Assembly (NCBI GenBank): GCA_966112615.1 | Contig: CBHWDO010000015.1 | Coordinates: 32,511 to 96,510 of the forward strand | Source: Flavitalea sp966112615 | Lineage (GTDB): Bacteria > Bacteroidota > Bacteroidia > Chitinophagales > Chitinophagaceae | Length of the DNA: 64,000 bases | Reading direction: 5' to 3' | Shown: positions 49,253-57,624 of the stretch, one piece after another | Layout of the letters: each line of letters starts with the position of its first letter | How positions within the stretch are numbered: position 1 is the first letter of the stretch | Translations under genes and position numbers: made by a program | The notes under the pieces: model-generated | Told to the model about the DNA's origin: nothing | Database searches by the model: none | What the model saw: the letters and a program-made list of their open reading frames with translations, nothing else

Positions 49253-52200
49253 ATGAAAGAACATCTACCTTCTATCAGAAGGAGTGCTTTTCTTGCATTC
49301 CTCCTCCTGATCAGTTCTGCATTAATGTCGCAGGGAAACGACAGTAAAGGAACTGATTTCTGGCTGACTTTCCCTGGTAATTTAGGTACTCCCCAGTTAA
49401 CATTATTCATAACCGGTGATGAAAATACCACCGGGAACATCAGTTTTGAATCAAACAATATTCCCTTCACTGTAACTGCCGGAACCATCACATCCGTCAG
49501 TTTGCCGGCATCTGTAACCATTAATAACTCTGATATTATTGGAGATAATGGAGTTCATATCACTTCCGGAAAAGAAATTACCATCTATGGCCTGAACAGG
49601 ATCCAGGCCACTACCGATGCATTTCTTGCTTTACCAACAGACATTTTGGGTACAAGCTATATTAATCTCGGCTATTCAAATTCCGTGGTAGATGGATCAC
49701 AGTTTGGAATAGTAGCAACACAGGATGGAACAACAGTGACTATCACTCCAACAGAAACCACTAATGGACATACAGCAGGTGTTCCATATAACATCATGAT
49801 GAATAGGGGACAAACATATCTGCTGAGAAATACTACCGACGGGCAGGATCTATCCGGAACTATCATCACTTCTACAAAACCCATCGCGGTTTTTGGAAGC
49901 CAGCAGTGTGCAAACATTCCGCCAAACGTTACCTTCTGTGATTATATCGTTGAGCAGCTTCCACCAACTACTACATGGGGAAGAAATTTTGTAACACTTC
50001 CATTAAAGACGAGGAAGAATGGAGATACCTTCAGATTCCTCGCTTCCACAAATAATACTGTTGTAAAAGTGAACGGAGCCACCGTAGCCACTTTGAACAG
50101 GGGCGGTTATTTTGAAACCATTATTACTCCTGCATCGCAGATCACTTCAGACAAACCAATCCTTGTTGCTCAGTATTCAAATGGTACATCATATGATGGA
50201 GTGACTTCGGATCCTTTTATGATGTTGATTCCGCCTTTCGAGCAGTTCCTCGGCAACTATACTTTTGCAACACCCTCAACGGGTTTCAGAATAAATTTTG
50301 TAAACGTAGTTGCTCCAAAAGCTGCGGTAGGATCTATCCGACTTGACGGTACCATTATTCCTGCTGCTTCCTTCAGCGACATAGGATCAACAGGATTTGC
50401 AGGAGCGCAGATAGATATTGGGCTTGGAACACACGTCATCAATGGAAGTTCATTGCCATTTGGAATATTTGTTTATGGCTTTGATAATTTTGATTCTTAT
50501 GGATATCCTGGTGGGCAATCCATTTCAGAAGTCGCTACTGTAACAAAAATTGCTATTTCACCAAAGACCGGAACATCTGCTACCGAGATCAATAAATGCT
50601 GGACTGCACTTGTAACAGACCAGAACGGAAAAGCTGTTGCTGGAGTAAGGGTTGATTTTGAAGTGACAGGTGCAAATCCCGGCAATGGTTTCATCTTCAC
50701 TGGTGCAGATGGTAAAGCGCAATTCTGTTACAAAGGAACAAAAGCGGGTGACGATAATATCAAAGCATCGGTGGGTGCATTATCAGATGCTGCAACCTTT
50801 AAATGGACCAGCGGAACACCTGCGAATGTCTACTATTCAAAAGCAGCTGGTGATCTGCATAATGTACTGACATGGGGTGTGAATCCTGATGGTTCCGGTG
50901 CTAATCCTCCGGATTTCGGAACAGGCAAAACTTTCAACCTGGCAAACAGAACTACATTCTATAACCTCACCGCAAACTGGACCATTTCTGGTATACTCAA
51001 TTTCACAAAAGCTGGTGACCGGTTAGTGTTGAATGGAAAAACCCTCACACTGGTTTCACTGAATGGTGGAGGTACCATTACCGGATCAGCAACATCCAAC
51101 CTGGTATTGAATGGCGCGGATGCAGGACAGTCGCCTGCTATTTCATTCACTCCAGGCGCAGGAAGCTCACTCAACATGCTTAAAGTGAACAGAACTGGCA
51201 CCAATGGTGCAGCTGCAATTGCTACAGCGCTCAGCATTTATGGAGTGCTTGATGTATCTGCAGGTAAACTAATCACCAATGGAAACATAACCCTAAAGAG
51301 CACATCCACCAATACAGCGCGTGTTGCTCCTGTTAATGGATCCATTGATGGTGCTGTAACAGTGGAAAGATATATTCCTGCAAGAAGAGCATGGAGATTG
51401 ATGAATGCACCGGTGAATGGAACTCAGACCATCAACCAGGCATGGCAGGAAGGTGCTACAACTTCTTCTGCAGTGGTTGATCCAAATCCTGGTTATGGAA
51501 CCTATATCACCATTGGTACCGTTGCTAACGGATTCGATCAGAACGTTGGAAGTACAGCATCCATTCTTCAATACAATCAGCCAATGGATCGTTGGGATCC
51601 GCTTGCAAACACCAATGCAACAACTGTGGGAACAAAACCATTTATGTTGTTTGTAAGAGGACACAGAGGTATGTCAAGACCATTATCAGCATTCCAGGCA
51701 CCAACCAATACCACATTACGTGCAAGAGGTAACATGAATGTTGGAAGCTTCACCTATCCGGTTGCAGCTAATGGTTTCACAGCAGTGCCAAATCCATTTG
51801 CATCTCCGATCAATTTTGCAACTATCACAAGAACCAATGTTCCGAATAATTTCTACCTGTGGGATCCAAAACTGGGTGGAACATATGGAGTGGGTGGATA
51901 TGTAAATGTTAGCTTCAATGGAACAAGCTATGATGTTACACCGGCAGCTGTTAGTCCGGAATCACAGTACATCCAGTCAGGACAATCATTCCTGGTTAAA
52001 TCTACCGGTACAGCCGGAAGTATTACGATCAAGGAAACTGATAAATCTGCAACTCCTGCACAGAATGTATTCCGTGCAAATCCAGGAGAAACACCACAGG
52101 ATAACAGCAAGGGAATTCGCATTAACCTGCAAACCTTAGATGAACAGGGAGCTAACCTCCTGGATGAGATCTACAGTTCATATGATGTTAACTATTCCAA

Positions 52201-52822
52201 TAACATCGATGCATTGGATGCGATCAAGATGAATAATATCCAGGAAAATCTATCGATCAGGAAAGGCGATGTTTCGTTGATGGTTGATAGAAGAGCACCG
52301 GTAAATGGAGATGAAGTAATGCAATTGAATCTAACCAACACCAGTATGCGCAATTACTTCTTCGAAGTAAACCCTGTAAATATCAGTGATATGAAGATGT
52401 TTGCCTATGTTGAAGACAAATATCTCAATTCCCTGACTCCGGTAAGTCTGAATGAAGTATCACAGGTACATTTCTCCATAACAGCAGATCCTGCATCGAA
52501 GAATGCTGACAGGTTCAGGTTCATCCTTTCATCAAAACCAATGAGATCGATTAATGCAACAAGGCAGTCTGAGTGGAAGATCTATCCAAATCCTGTTTCC
52601 GGAAATGTGATCAATCTCCAGATGATCAATACTGAGAAAGGACGATACACTGCAGAGTTGGTGAATGGACTTGGACAGGTCATATACAGAAGAGAGATCA
52701 ATCATGAAGGTGGATCTGCAGTGCAGAGATTGCCATTGAATGTAACAGTATCGAAAGGCATCTACCAGCTAAAGATCAGGAATAATGAAACTCAATCAAC
52801 ACTGAAAGTTTTCTTTAAATAA
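49253..52822 (+). CDS. Large T9SS-exported surface protein with IgGFc-binding-like domain
   Basis: 1189 aa. Signal peptide MKEHLPSIRRSAFLAFLLLISSALMSQ. The region ~30-420 matches the pattern of the IgGFc-binding N-terminal family (KGTDFWLTFPGNLG, GKEITIYGLNRIQATTDAFLALPTDILGTSY, KPIAVFGSQQCANIP, CDYIVEQLPPTTTWGRNFVTLPL). An invasin/Big_1-like Ig domain follows (~430-515; CWTALVTDQNGKAVAGVRVDFEVTGANPG). The middle (~525-1090) is Ser/Thr/Asn-rich repeat-like text of cell-surface proteins (for example GKLITNGNITLKSTST, PVNGTQTINQAWQEGATT). The last ~80 residues are a type A sorting domain (WKIYPNPVSGNVINLQMIN to LKVFFK). Probably an adhesin or sheath component. A PID-CTERM protein gene follows 29 bases after its stop. 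Confidence 0.88.
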   Translation: MKEHLPSIRRSAFLAFLLLISSALMSQGNDSKGTDFWLTFPGNLGTPQLTLFITGDENTTGNISFESNNIPFTVTAGTITSVSLPASVTINNSDIIGDNGVHITSGKEITIYGLNRIQATTDAFLALPTDILGTSYINLGYSNSVVDGSQFGIVATQDGTTVTITPTETTNGHTAGVPYNIMMNRGQTYLLRNTTDGQDLSGTIITSTKPIAVFGSQQCANIPPNVTFCDYIVEQLPPTTTWGRNFVTLPLKTRKNGDTFRFLASTNNTVVKVNGATVATLNRGGYFETIITPASQITSDKPILVAQYSNGTSYDGVTSDPFMMLIPPFEQFLGNYTFATPSTGFRINFVNVVAPKAAVGSIRLDGTIIPAASFSDIGSTGFAGAQIDIGLGTHVINGSSLPFGIFVYGFDNFDSYGYPGGQSISEVATVTKIAISPKTGTSATEINKCWTALVTDQNGKAVAGVRVDFEVTGANPGNGFIFTGADGKAQFCYKGTKAGDDNIKASVGALSDAATFKWTSGTPANVYYSKAAGDLHNVLTWGVNPDGSGANPPDFGTGKTFNLANRTTFYNLTANWTISGILNFTKAGDRLVLNGKTLTLVSLNGGGTITGSATSNLVLNGADAGQSPAISFTPGAGSSLNMLKVNRTGTNGAAAIATALSIYGVLDVSAGKLITNGNITLKSTSTNTARVAPVNGSIDGAVTVERYIPARRAWRLMNAPVNGTQTINQAWQEGATTSSAVVDPNPGYGTYITIGTVANGFDQNVGSTASILQYNQPMDRWDPLANTNATTVGTKPFMLFVRGHRGMSRPLSAFQAPTNTTLRARGNMNVGSFTYPVAANGFTAVPNPFASPINFATITRTNVPNNFYLWDPKLGGTYGVGGYVNVSFNGTSYDVTPAAVSPESQYIQSGQSFLVKSTGTAGSITIKETDKSATPAQNVFRANPGETPQDNSKGIRINLQTLDEQGANLLDEIYSSYDVNYSNNIDALDAIKMNNIQENLSIRKGDVSLMVDRRAPVNGDEVMQLNLTNTSMRNYFFEVNPVNISDMKMFAYVEDKYLNSLTPVSLNEVSQVHFSITADPASKNADRFRFILSSKPMRSINATRQSEWKIYPNPVSGNVINLQMINTEKGRYTAELVNGLGQVIYRREINHEGGSAVQRLPLNVTVSKGIYQLKIRNNETQSTLKVFFK

Positions 52823-52851
52823 TTCAATCATTAATCATTAAAAGTCACATT

Positions 52852-53058
52852 ATGAAAATCAGAACAATCTATTCCGTGCTTTCAGTTATCGGCATGATGG
52901 CACTACCTGTAATAGCATTCGCACAGGGTAACCCGGGCGTGGATCCGGATCCGGTTCCGCTTGATGGTGGACTTACCATGCTAATTGGTGCTGGTATAGC
53001 CTATGGAGCAAAAAAGGCATACGATAAGAGAAAAAAAGATAAGCAACCAGTAGAATAG
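52852..53058 (+). CDS. PID-CTERM sorting-signal protein
   Basis: 68 aa: signal peptide (~1-24, ending ALPVIAFAQ), a very short mature part (GNPGVDPDPV), then the tripartite C-terminal signal: the P-x-DGG motif PVPLDGG (34-40, here PLDGG rather than PIDGG), a hydrophobic helix (LTMLIGAGIA, ~41-50) and a basic tail (YGAKKAYDKRKKDKQ). This layout is the PID-CTERM sorting signal processed by an exosortase. With only about 15 residues left after both cleavages, it may be the peptide substrate itself rather than a carrier of another domain. It sits directly before its likely exosortase. Confidence 0.85.
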   Translation: MKIRTIYSVLSVIGMMALPVIAFAQGNPGVDPDPVPLDGGLTMLIGAGIAYGAKKAYDKRKKDKQPVE

Positions 53059-53135
53059 TATAGTTAGTTGGATATGCAGGACGGTGTTGCATTGCAATAC
53101 CGCTCCTGCTTTTGTTTGTAATCAATGAAAGCTAT

Positions 53136-53714
53136 ATGAACCGTACAAATCTTCTCAATTATTTCGACTGGAAATTCTTTACCCGTTTCCTGGTTTTGCT
53201 GCTAAGCTTTTACCTGCTTACTAAATTGTTGATCCAGGTAGGAAAACCGGGCTCATCATTGTATAACTCATTTCTCTACGACAATTTCCATTTCGTGAAT
53301 TGGATGAGGTCGGGAATACTTTATGTTGCAAACCTTTTTACAAACTTACTTGGGTTAAATAGCGAAGTGATTTCCGAAAAGATAATAGGAATAAAAGGTG
53401 GTCGAAGCCTGTTAATGGCACGTCAATGTCTTGGCCTGGAGTTATTAGGCTTCTGGACTGCATTTATTGTAGCGCATGATGCAGGATGGAAAACAAAACT
53501 AACCTGGGTAACAGGCGGAATTCTTATGATCTGTTTCATTAATTGCTGGCGCCTGGCCATTCTTCTGTATACTTTACAAAAGGGTATTTCTTCACCAATA
53601 AAACTGGATCATCACGATCTTTTCAATTATATAGCTTATTGCCTGATTGCCATAATGTGCTATTTGTTTTATAAAAGATCATCAGCTACTAAAATAATTG
53701 AGCCTGGCACATGA
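53136..53714 (+). CDS. Exosortase/archaeosortase-family transpeptidase
   Basis: 192 aa, multi-helix membrane protein. The catalytic triad positions are visible: C98 in MARQCLGLELLGFW, R139 in FINCWRLAILLY, and H160 (with N164) in LDHHDLFNY. Membrane helices lie at about 17-35, 97-115, 125-148 and 162-180. The family removes C-terminal anchors such as PEP-CTERM or PID-CTERM. Its tight linkage to the 68-aa PID-CTERM gene suggests a dedicated one-enzyme, one-target pair. The ATG at 53136 was chosen over a TTG upstream. Confidence 0.88.
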   Translation: MNRTNLLNYFDWKFFTRFLVLLLSFYLLTKLLIQVGKPGSSLYNSFLYDNFHFVNWMRSGILYVANLFTNLLGLNSEVISEKIIGIKGGRSLLMARQCLGLELLGFWTAFIVAHDAGWKTKLTWVTGGILMICFINCWRLAILLYTLQKGISSPIKLDHHDLFNYIAYCLIAIMCYLFYKRSSATKIIEPGT

Positions 53715-53741
53715 TTTTTATAGACATTCGCAAACAACCGT

Positions 53742-53858
53742 ATGAATAATTTTTTCAGGGCACTGATTGCCGGATATGGAGCAAAAAAGTTTGGAGGTGG
53801 ATGTTTGGGAACTATTCTTGTCTTTGTTATCCTGTATTATTTATTAGGTTATTGCTAG
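53742..53858 (+). CDS. 38-aa single-helix membrane peptide (below ORF-calling size)
   Basis: Frame ATG to TAG gives MNNFFRALIAGYGAKKFGGG, then C-L-G and a hydrophobic helix (TILVFVILYYLLGYC). The first half is a short amphipathic region, the second a membrane helix; the motif GYGAKK resembles the AYGAKK in the PID-CTERM tail just upstream. It begins 27 bases after the exosortase stop and ends 10 bases before the PAS kinase ATG, which fits an operon. No family name is known to me; coding potential is supported by the uninterrupted small frame, position and motif. Confidence 0.6.
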   Translation: MNNFFRALIAGYGAKKFGGGCLGTILVFVILYYLLGYC

Positions 53859-53868
53859 AATCGTCAAC

Positions 53869-55479
53869 ATGACCGAGGACTCATCTCTGTACGCCTCTAA
53901 TTTTTCAACATTTGAAGTTGGAATAGATAGTAAAAATCAATACAAACACCTGCTTGAGCAGGCAAATGTAGCTATTGCCTTACTTAAGGGCAGTGATTTT
54001 ATTATTGAACTCGCTAACAGCCAGATGCTTAAAATTTGGGGGAAAGGTCCTGAAGTTATAGGCTTGCCTGTGCTTTCAGCCCTTCCGGAGATTAAAGGAA
54101 CCAGTTATCCAGAACTTCTAACATCTGTTTTTATCTCCGGAAAAACTCACTATGCAAATGAGAATGTTGCAGAATTAGTAAGAAATGGTCTTCCAGAGAT
54201 CGTCTACCTGAATTTTGTTTACCAGCCTTGGTACAATGAAATGCAGGAGATCATTGGGGTAATGGTTTCCGCAAATGAAATCACAGAACAGGTGAAAGCC
54301 AGGAAAGCCATTGAAGAAAATGAGAAAAAGTTTCGTACGCTGGTGATGGAAGCAGATGTGGCTACAGCCATCTATATCGGTGAAGAAATGAATATCCAGA
54401 TGGCCAATGATGCCATGGTTAAACTCTGGGGTAAAGATTCTTCTGTTATCGGGAAACGTTTAATGGATGCCTTGCCGGAACTTGAAGGTCAACCTTTTTG
54501 GGATCTGCTGACCCGGGTGTATAAAACCGGTGTAACCTACAAAGCCACTGAAGACCGTGCTGACCTGGTAGTGGATGGGCAATTACAGTCATATTATTTC
54601 AACTTTTCCTATAAAGCTTTAAGAAATGTAGATGGTGAGATCTATGGGATTCTCAACATGGCTGTAGATGTAACGGAACAGGTTCTGGCAAAAAGAAAAC
54701 TGTCGGATAATGAAGAGATCTTAAGGCAGGCAGTGGAAGAAAGAACCAGGGAATTAAAAGAAACCAATCAGAATTTACTGGTCTCCAACCAGGAACTGGA
54801 ACGCTTTGCACATGTTGCCAGTCATGATATGAAAGAGCCAACCAGGAAGATCATTATGTTCATCAGGATGCTCGAAGAAGAGATTGGCGATGTGGCTTCT
54901 CCTGCCTCGAAAATATTGATGCGGAAGATCTTTAAATCTTCTGAAAGATTGAATTCAATTATTGATGGAGTCTTGCAATATTCCAAAGTGAATGCAACAA
55001 AAGATGAGGATGAATTTGTGTCATTGGAAGATCTGATCAAAAGTATAGAATCGGATCTTGAAGTTGTGATCCGTGAAAAGCATGCAGTGTTGTATAAAAC
55101 GAATCTTCCAAAGATCTATGGGCAGAGATTTTTATTATTCCAGTTGTTTTATAATCTGATCAATAATGCTTTGAAATTTCATCGTCCAAATGTATCGCCT
55201 GTTGTTGAAGTCAGGGGTATGGAGATACTGAATAAAAATAACAGGTCTTATCACCGGATTTCAGTTAAAGATAATGGGATTGGATTTGATCAGTCATACG
55301 CCAATGCCATATTCAATAAATTTACAAGGTTGAATTCCAAGGATCATTTTGAAGGAACAGGGCTGGGGCTTTCATTATGCAAATCCATTGCAGAGCGCCA
55401 TGGTGGCTGGATTGAAGCATATGGTGAAGAGAATGCCGGCTCCGAATTTGTTGTTTATCTTCCTGCTAAAGAAAATTGA
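53869..55479 (+). CDS. Sensor histidine kinase with two PAS domains
   Basis: 536 aa, cytoplasmic. PAS1 (~25-140) and PAS2 (~150-275) are a related pair (LKIWGKGPEVIGLPVLSALPEI vs VKLWGKDSSVIGKRLMDALPEL). A coiled coil (~280-310) leads to HisKA with H319 in HVASHDMKEPTRK, then a HATPase domain (NLINNALKFH, ISVKDNGIGFD, GTGLGLSLCKSIA). There is no receiver domain or adjacent regulator gene, so it is an orphan kinase. It starts ten bases after the 38-aa peptide gene and may belong to the same transcript as the exosortase. Confidence 0.93.
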   Translation: MTEDSSLYASNFSTFEVGIDSKNQYKHLLEQANVAIALLKGSDFIIELANSQMLKIWGKGPEVIGLPVLSALPEIKGTSYPELLTSVFISGKTHYANENVAELVRNGLPEIVYLNFVYQPWYNEMQEIIGVMVSANEITEQVKARKAIEENEKKFRTLVMEADVATAIYIGEEMNIQMANDAMVKLWGKDSSVIGKRLMDALPELEGQPFWDLLTRVYKTGVTYKATEDRADLVVDGQLQSYYFNFSYKALRNVDGEIYGILNMAVDVTEQVLAKRKLSDNEEILRQAVEERTRELKETNQNLLVSNQELERFAHVASHDMKEPTRKIIMFIRMLEEEIGDVASPASKILMRKIFKSSERLNSIIDGVLQYSKVNATKDEDEFVSLEDLIKSIESDLEVVIREKHAVLYKTNLPKIYGQRFLLFQLFYNLINNALKFHRPNVSPVVEVRGMEILNKNNRSYHRISVKDNGIGFDQSYANAIFNKFTRLNSKDHFEGTGLGLSLCKSIAERHGGWIEAYGEENAGSEFVVYLPAKEN

Positions 55480-55494
55480 TTTGTATCTTGAGGC

Positions 55495-56877
55495 ATGATG
55501 CCTGCAGAATCACGTTCATACCTTAAACTGTCTGATCTTACTAAAAGGATCAATAAGACTATTGAAGAAAATTTTGGATCTGCAAAATATTGGGTGCTTG
55601 CCGAAATTTCCAATCTTAACTATAATTCGCAACGCGGAAATTATTTTTTTGAGTGCATTGAAAAATCATCGGATAATAACGATATAAGATCAAGGGTTGG
55701 TGCCACGATTTGGAACAGTGATTCTCCGAGAGTAAGCATGTTTGAACGCGTTACCGGTCAGAAATTTCGAGAAGGGATTCAGATGCTGATGCTGGTCTCC
55801 GTAAATTTTCACCCGGTATATGGACTGAAGCTTAGAATTCATGATATTGATCCTGCATATACCATCGGTGCTCTTGAACAGCAAAAACAAGCAACTATCC
55901 AGAGATTATTGACAGAATGCTCCGAGTATATAGTTAAACATGGCGATCAGTTTCTAACAAAGAATAAACAACTAACATTAAGACCGGTGCTGCAACGCAT
56001 CGCGGTATTGAGTTCGAGCTCAGCTGCAGGCTACGAGGATTTTAAACAACTCATTCAGAATAACGAATTCGGGTATGTATTTGAGCTCGACAGCTACTAT
56101 ACACTGGTCCAGGGAGAACAAAATGCAAATGCATTATACCGGAAGTTGTTGGAAATATATAATACTAAAATCAGGTATGACGCAGTGGTGATCATCCGTG
56201 GAGGAGGTTCATCTTCCGATTTTCTGATCTTTGACCAGTTTGAATTAGGAAAGATAGTGGCCAAATATCCTTACCCGGTTATCACAGGGATAGGACATCA
56301 GAAAAATGAAACCATCGTTGATATGATGGCCCACACCGCAAATACTTCACCAAGTAAAGCAGCTGAATTTATCATTGCTCACAACAGGAAATTTGAAACG
56401 TCTATATTGGATATGAAACACAGGATCATTATCCAGGGGCAGCAAAGATTGAGTGTTGCCGCTAATATGCTTAATGCTAAAAGATCGCTGGTGATCAACC
56501 GTACAAGAGACATGATCAGGGATCAACGACAGATCATTAACCAGCTTGGTGCTGAGTTATTGGTGAAGCCAAAAGTGATGATCACCTCTGAAAGAAAACA
56601 TCTTCAATATTTTCAACAAAGAATACAGACATCTTCCCTTCAGCTTCTGAAGAATAAAAATGCTAATGTTGCCAATGCTTTCAGCCTGGTGAAAGCAATG
56701 GCGCCATCAAATATTCTGGAGAAAGGTTTTGCACTCATCAAACAAAATGACCGGGTTATTGTAGATGCATCCAAATTGGAACCAGGCGACCAGGTCAGTA
56801 TTATTTTATCAGGAAAAGAATTGGGATCGGTCATACAATCAAAGAATGATTATCATGGAACAGACATTGACTTATGA
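55495..56877 (+). CDS. xseA: Exodeoxyribonuclease VII large subunit
   Basis: 460 aa, the catalytic subunit of the ssDNA exonuclease. The N-terminal OB domain (~6-105; YWVLAEISNLNYNSQRGNYFFECIE), the catalytic domain with RIAVLSSSSAAGYEDF, VVIIRGGGSSSDFLIFDQ and ITGIGHQKNETIVDMMAHTANTSPSKAAEF, and a C-terminal coiled coil to the C-terminal segment ILEKGFALI are all present. Length is normal. The 3' end overlaps the xseB start by 23 bases. Confidence 0.95.
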   Translation: MMPAESRSYLKLSDLTKRINKTIEENFGSAKYWVLAEISNLNYNSQRGNYFFECIEKSSDNNDIRSRVGATIWNSDSPRVSMFERVTGQKFREGIQMLMLVSVNFHPVYGLKLRIHDIDPAYTIGALEQQKQATIQRLLTECSEYIVKHGDQFLTKNKQLTLRPVLQRIAVLSSSSAAGYEDFKQLIQNNEFGYVFELDSYYTLVQGEQNANALYRKLLEIYNTKIRYDAVVIIRGGGSSSDFLIFDQFELGKIVAKYPYPVITGIGHQKNETIVDMMAHTANTSPSKAAEFIIAHNRKFETSILDMKHRIIIQGQQRLSVAANMLNAKRSLVINRTRDMIRDQRQIINQLGAELLVKPKVMITSERKHLQYFQQRIQTSSLQLLKNKNANVANAFSLVKAMAPSNILEKGFALIKQNDRVIVDASKLEPGDQVSIILSGKELGSVIQSKNDYHGTDIDL

Positions 56878-57058
56878 GGAGGCCTACGCTGAACTCCAGC
56901 AAATAACGGCGGATATTGAAAATGAATCAGTATCAGTTGATGAATTGGCTCAAAAAGTGAAACGGGCTTCAGAACTTATCAGGATCTGCCAGTTAAAGCT
57001 AAAGAACACAGAAACAGAGGTTTCGAATATCATCAAAAATATGGAAACCGGCAGTTGA
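56855..57058 (+). CDS. xseB: Exodeoxyribonuclease VII small subunit
   Basis: 67 aa, two-helix subunit that coats XseA. MEQTLTYEEAYAELQQITADIENESVSVDELAQKVKRASEL matches the family pattern in order. The start is at 56855, within the xseA end, a common arrangement. An ATG nine bases earlier is possible. A weak hairpin (CGGCAGTT/AATTGCCG, 57049-57074) spans the stop. Confidence 0.93.
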   Translation: MEQTLTYEEAYAELQQITADIENESVSVDELAQKVKRASELIRICQLKLKNTETEVSNIIKNMETGS

Positions 57059-57137
57059 CATTCGAAAATTGCCGTTTCAACTATTTTAGCGGTAATTTGA
57101 ACAATTCTCTTTAAATTTTACATTCAAAATTAACCAT

Positions 57138-57614
57138 ATGCCTTCCTTTACACTGCTTGTCAACGGAAGAAACTACACAGTTGAAGCCGATCCAAAAATG
57201 CCATTGCTTTGGGCATTAAGAGACTTTGTAGGACTGACCGGAACTAAATACGGTTGTGGAATTGCCCAGTGCGGCGCATGCACTGTCCACCTGAATGGAA
57301 GTCCAATCAGGTCTTGTTCAACACCGGTATCTGCAGCAGCCAATAAAGAGATCACTACAGTAGAAGGTTTGTCGGACGACAATACTCATTATGTTCAGAA
57401 AGCCTGGATGGATGAACAGGTTGCCCAATGCGGATATTGCCAGAGTGGCCAGATCATGGCTGCGGCTGCATTGTTGAAGCGCAATCCCAATCCAACAGAT
57501 AAAGATATTGATACAGCAATGCAGGGTCATATCTGCAGGTGCGGAACTTATCCAAGGATCCGCAAAGCGATCAAGTCTGCTGCGAAAATGATGAATCAGA
57601 AATCTTCTTTCTAA
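57138..57614 (+). CDS. Xanthine-dehydrogenase-family [2Fe-2S] subunit (IorA/CoxS-like)
   Basis: 158 aa, the small electron-transfer subunit of a molybdenum hydroxylase. The plant-type [2Fe-2S] motif is in GTKYGCGIAQCGACTVHL, with its fourth ligand in GSPIRSCSTPV. The helical second cluster domain has QCGYCQSGQIMAAAALLK and GHICRCGTYPRI. All eight cysteines are in place. No signal peptide; it would be co-exported with the Tat substrate encoded 10 bases downstream. Confidence 0.95.
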   Translation: MPSFTLLVNGRNYTVEADPKMPLLWALRDFVGLTGTKYGCGIAQCGACTVHLNGSPIRSCSTPVSAAANKEITTVEGLSDDNTHYVQKAWMDEQVAQCGYCQSGQIMAAAALLKRNPNPTDKDIDTAMQGHICRCGTYPRIRKAIKSAAKMMNQKSSF

Positions 57615-57624
57615 ACTAACGACC

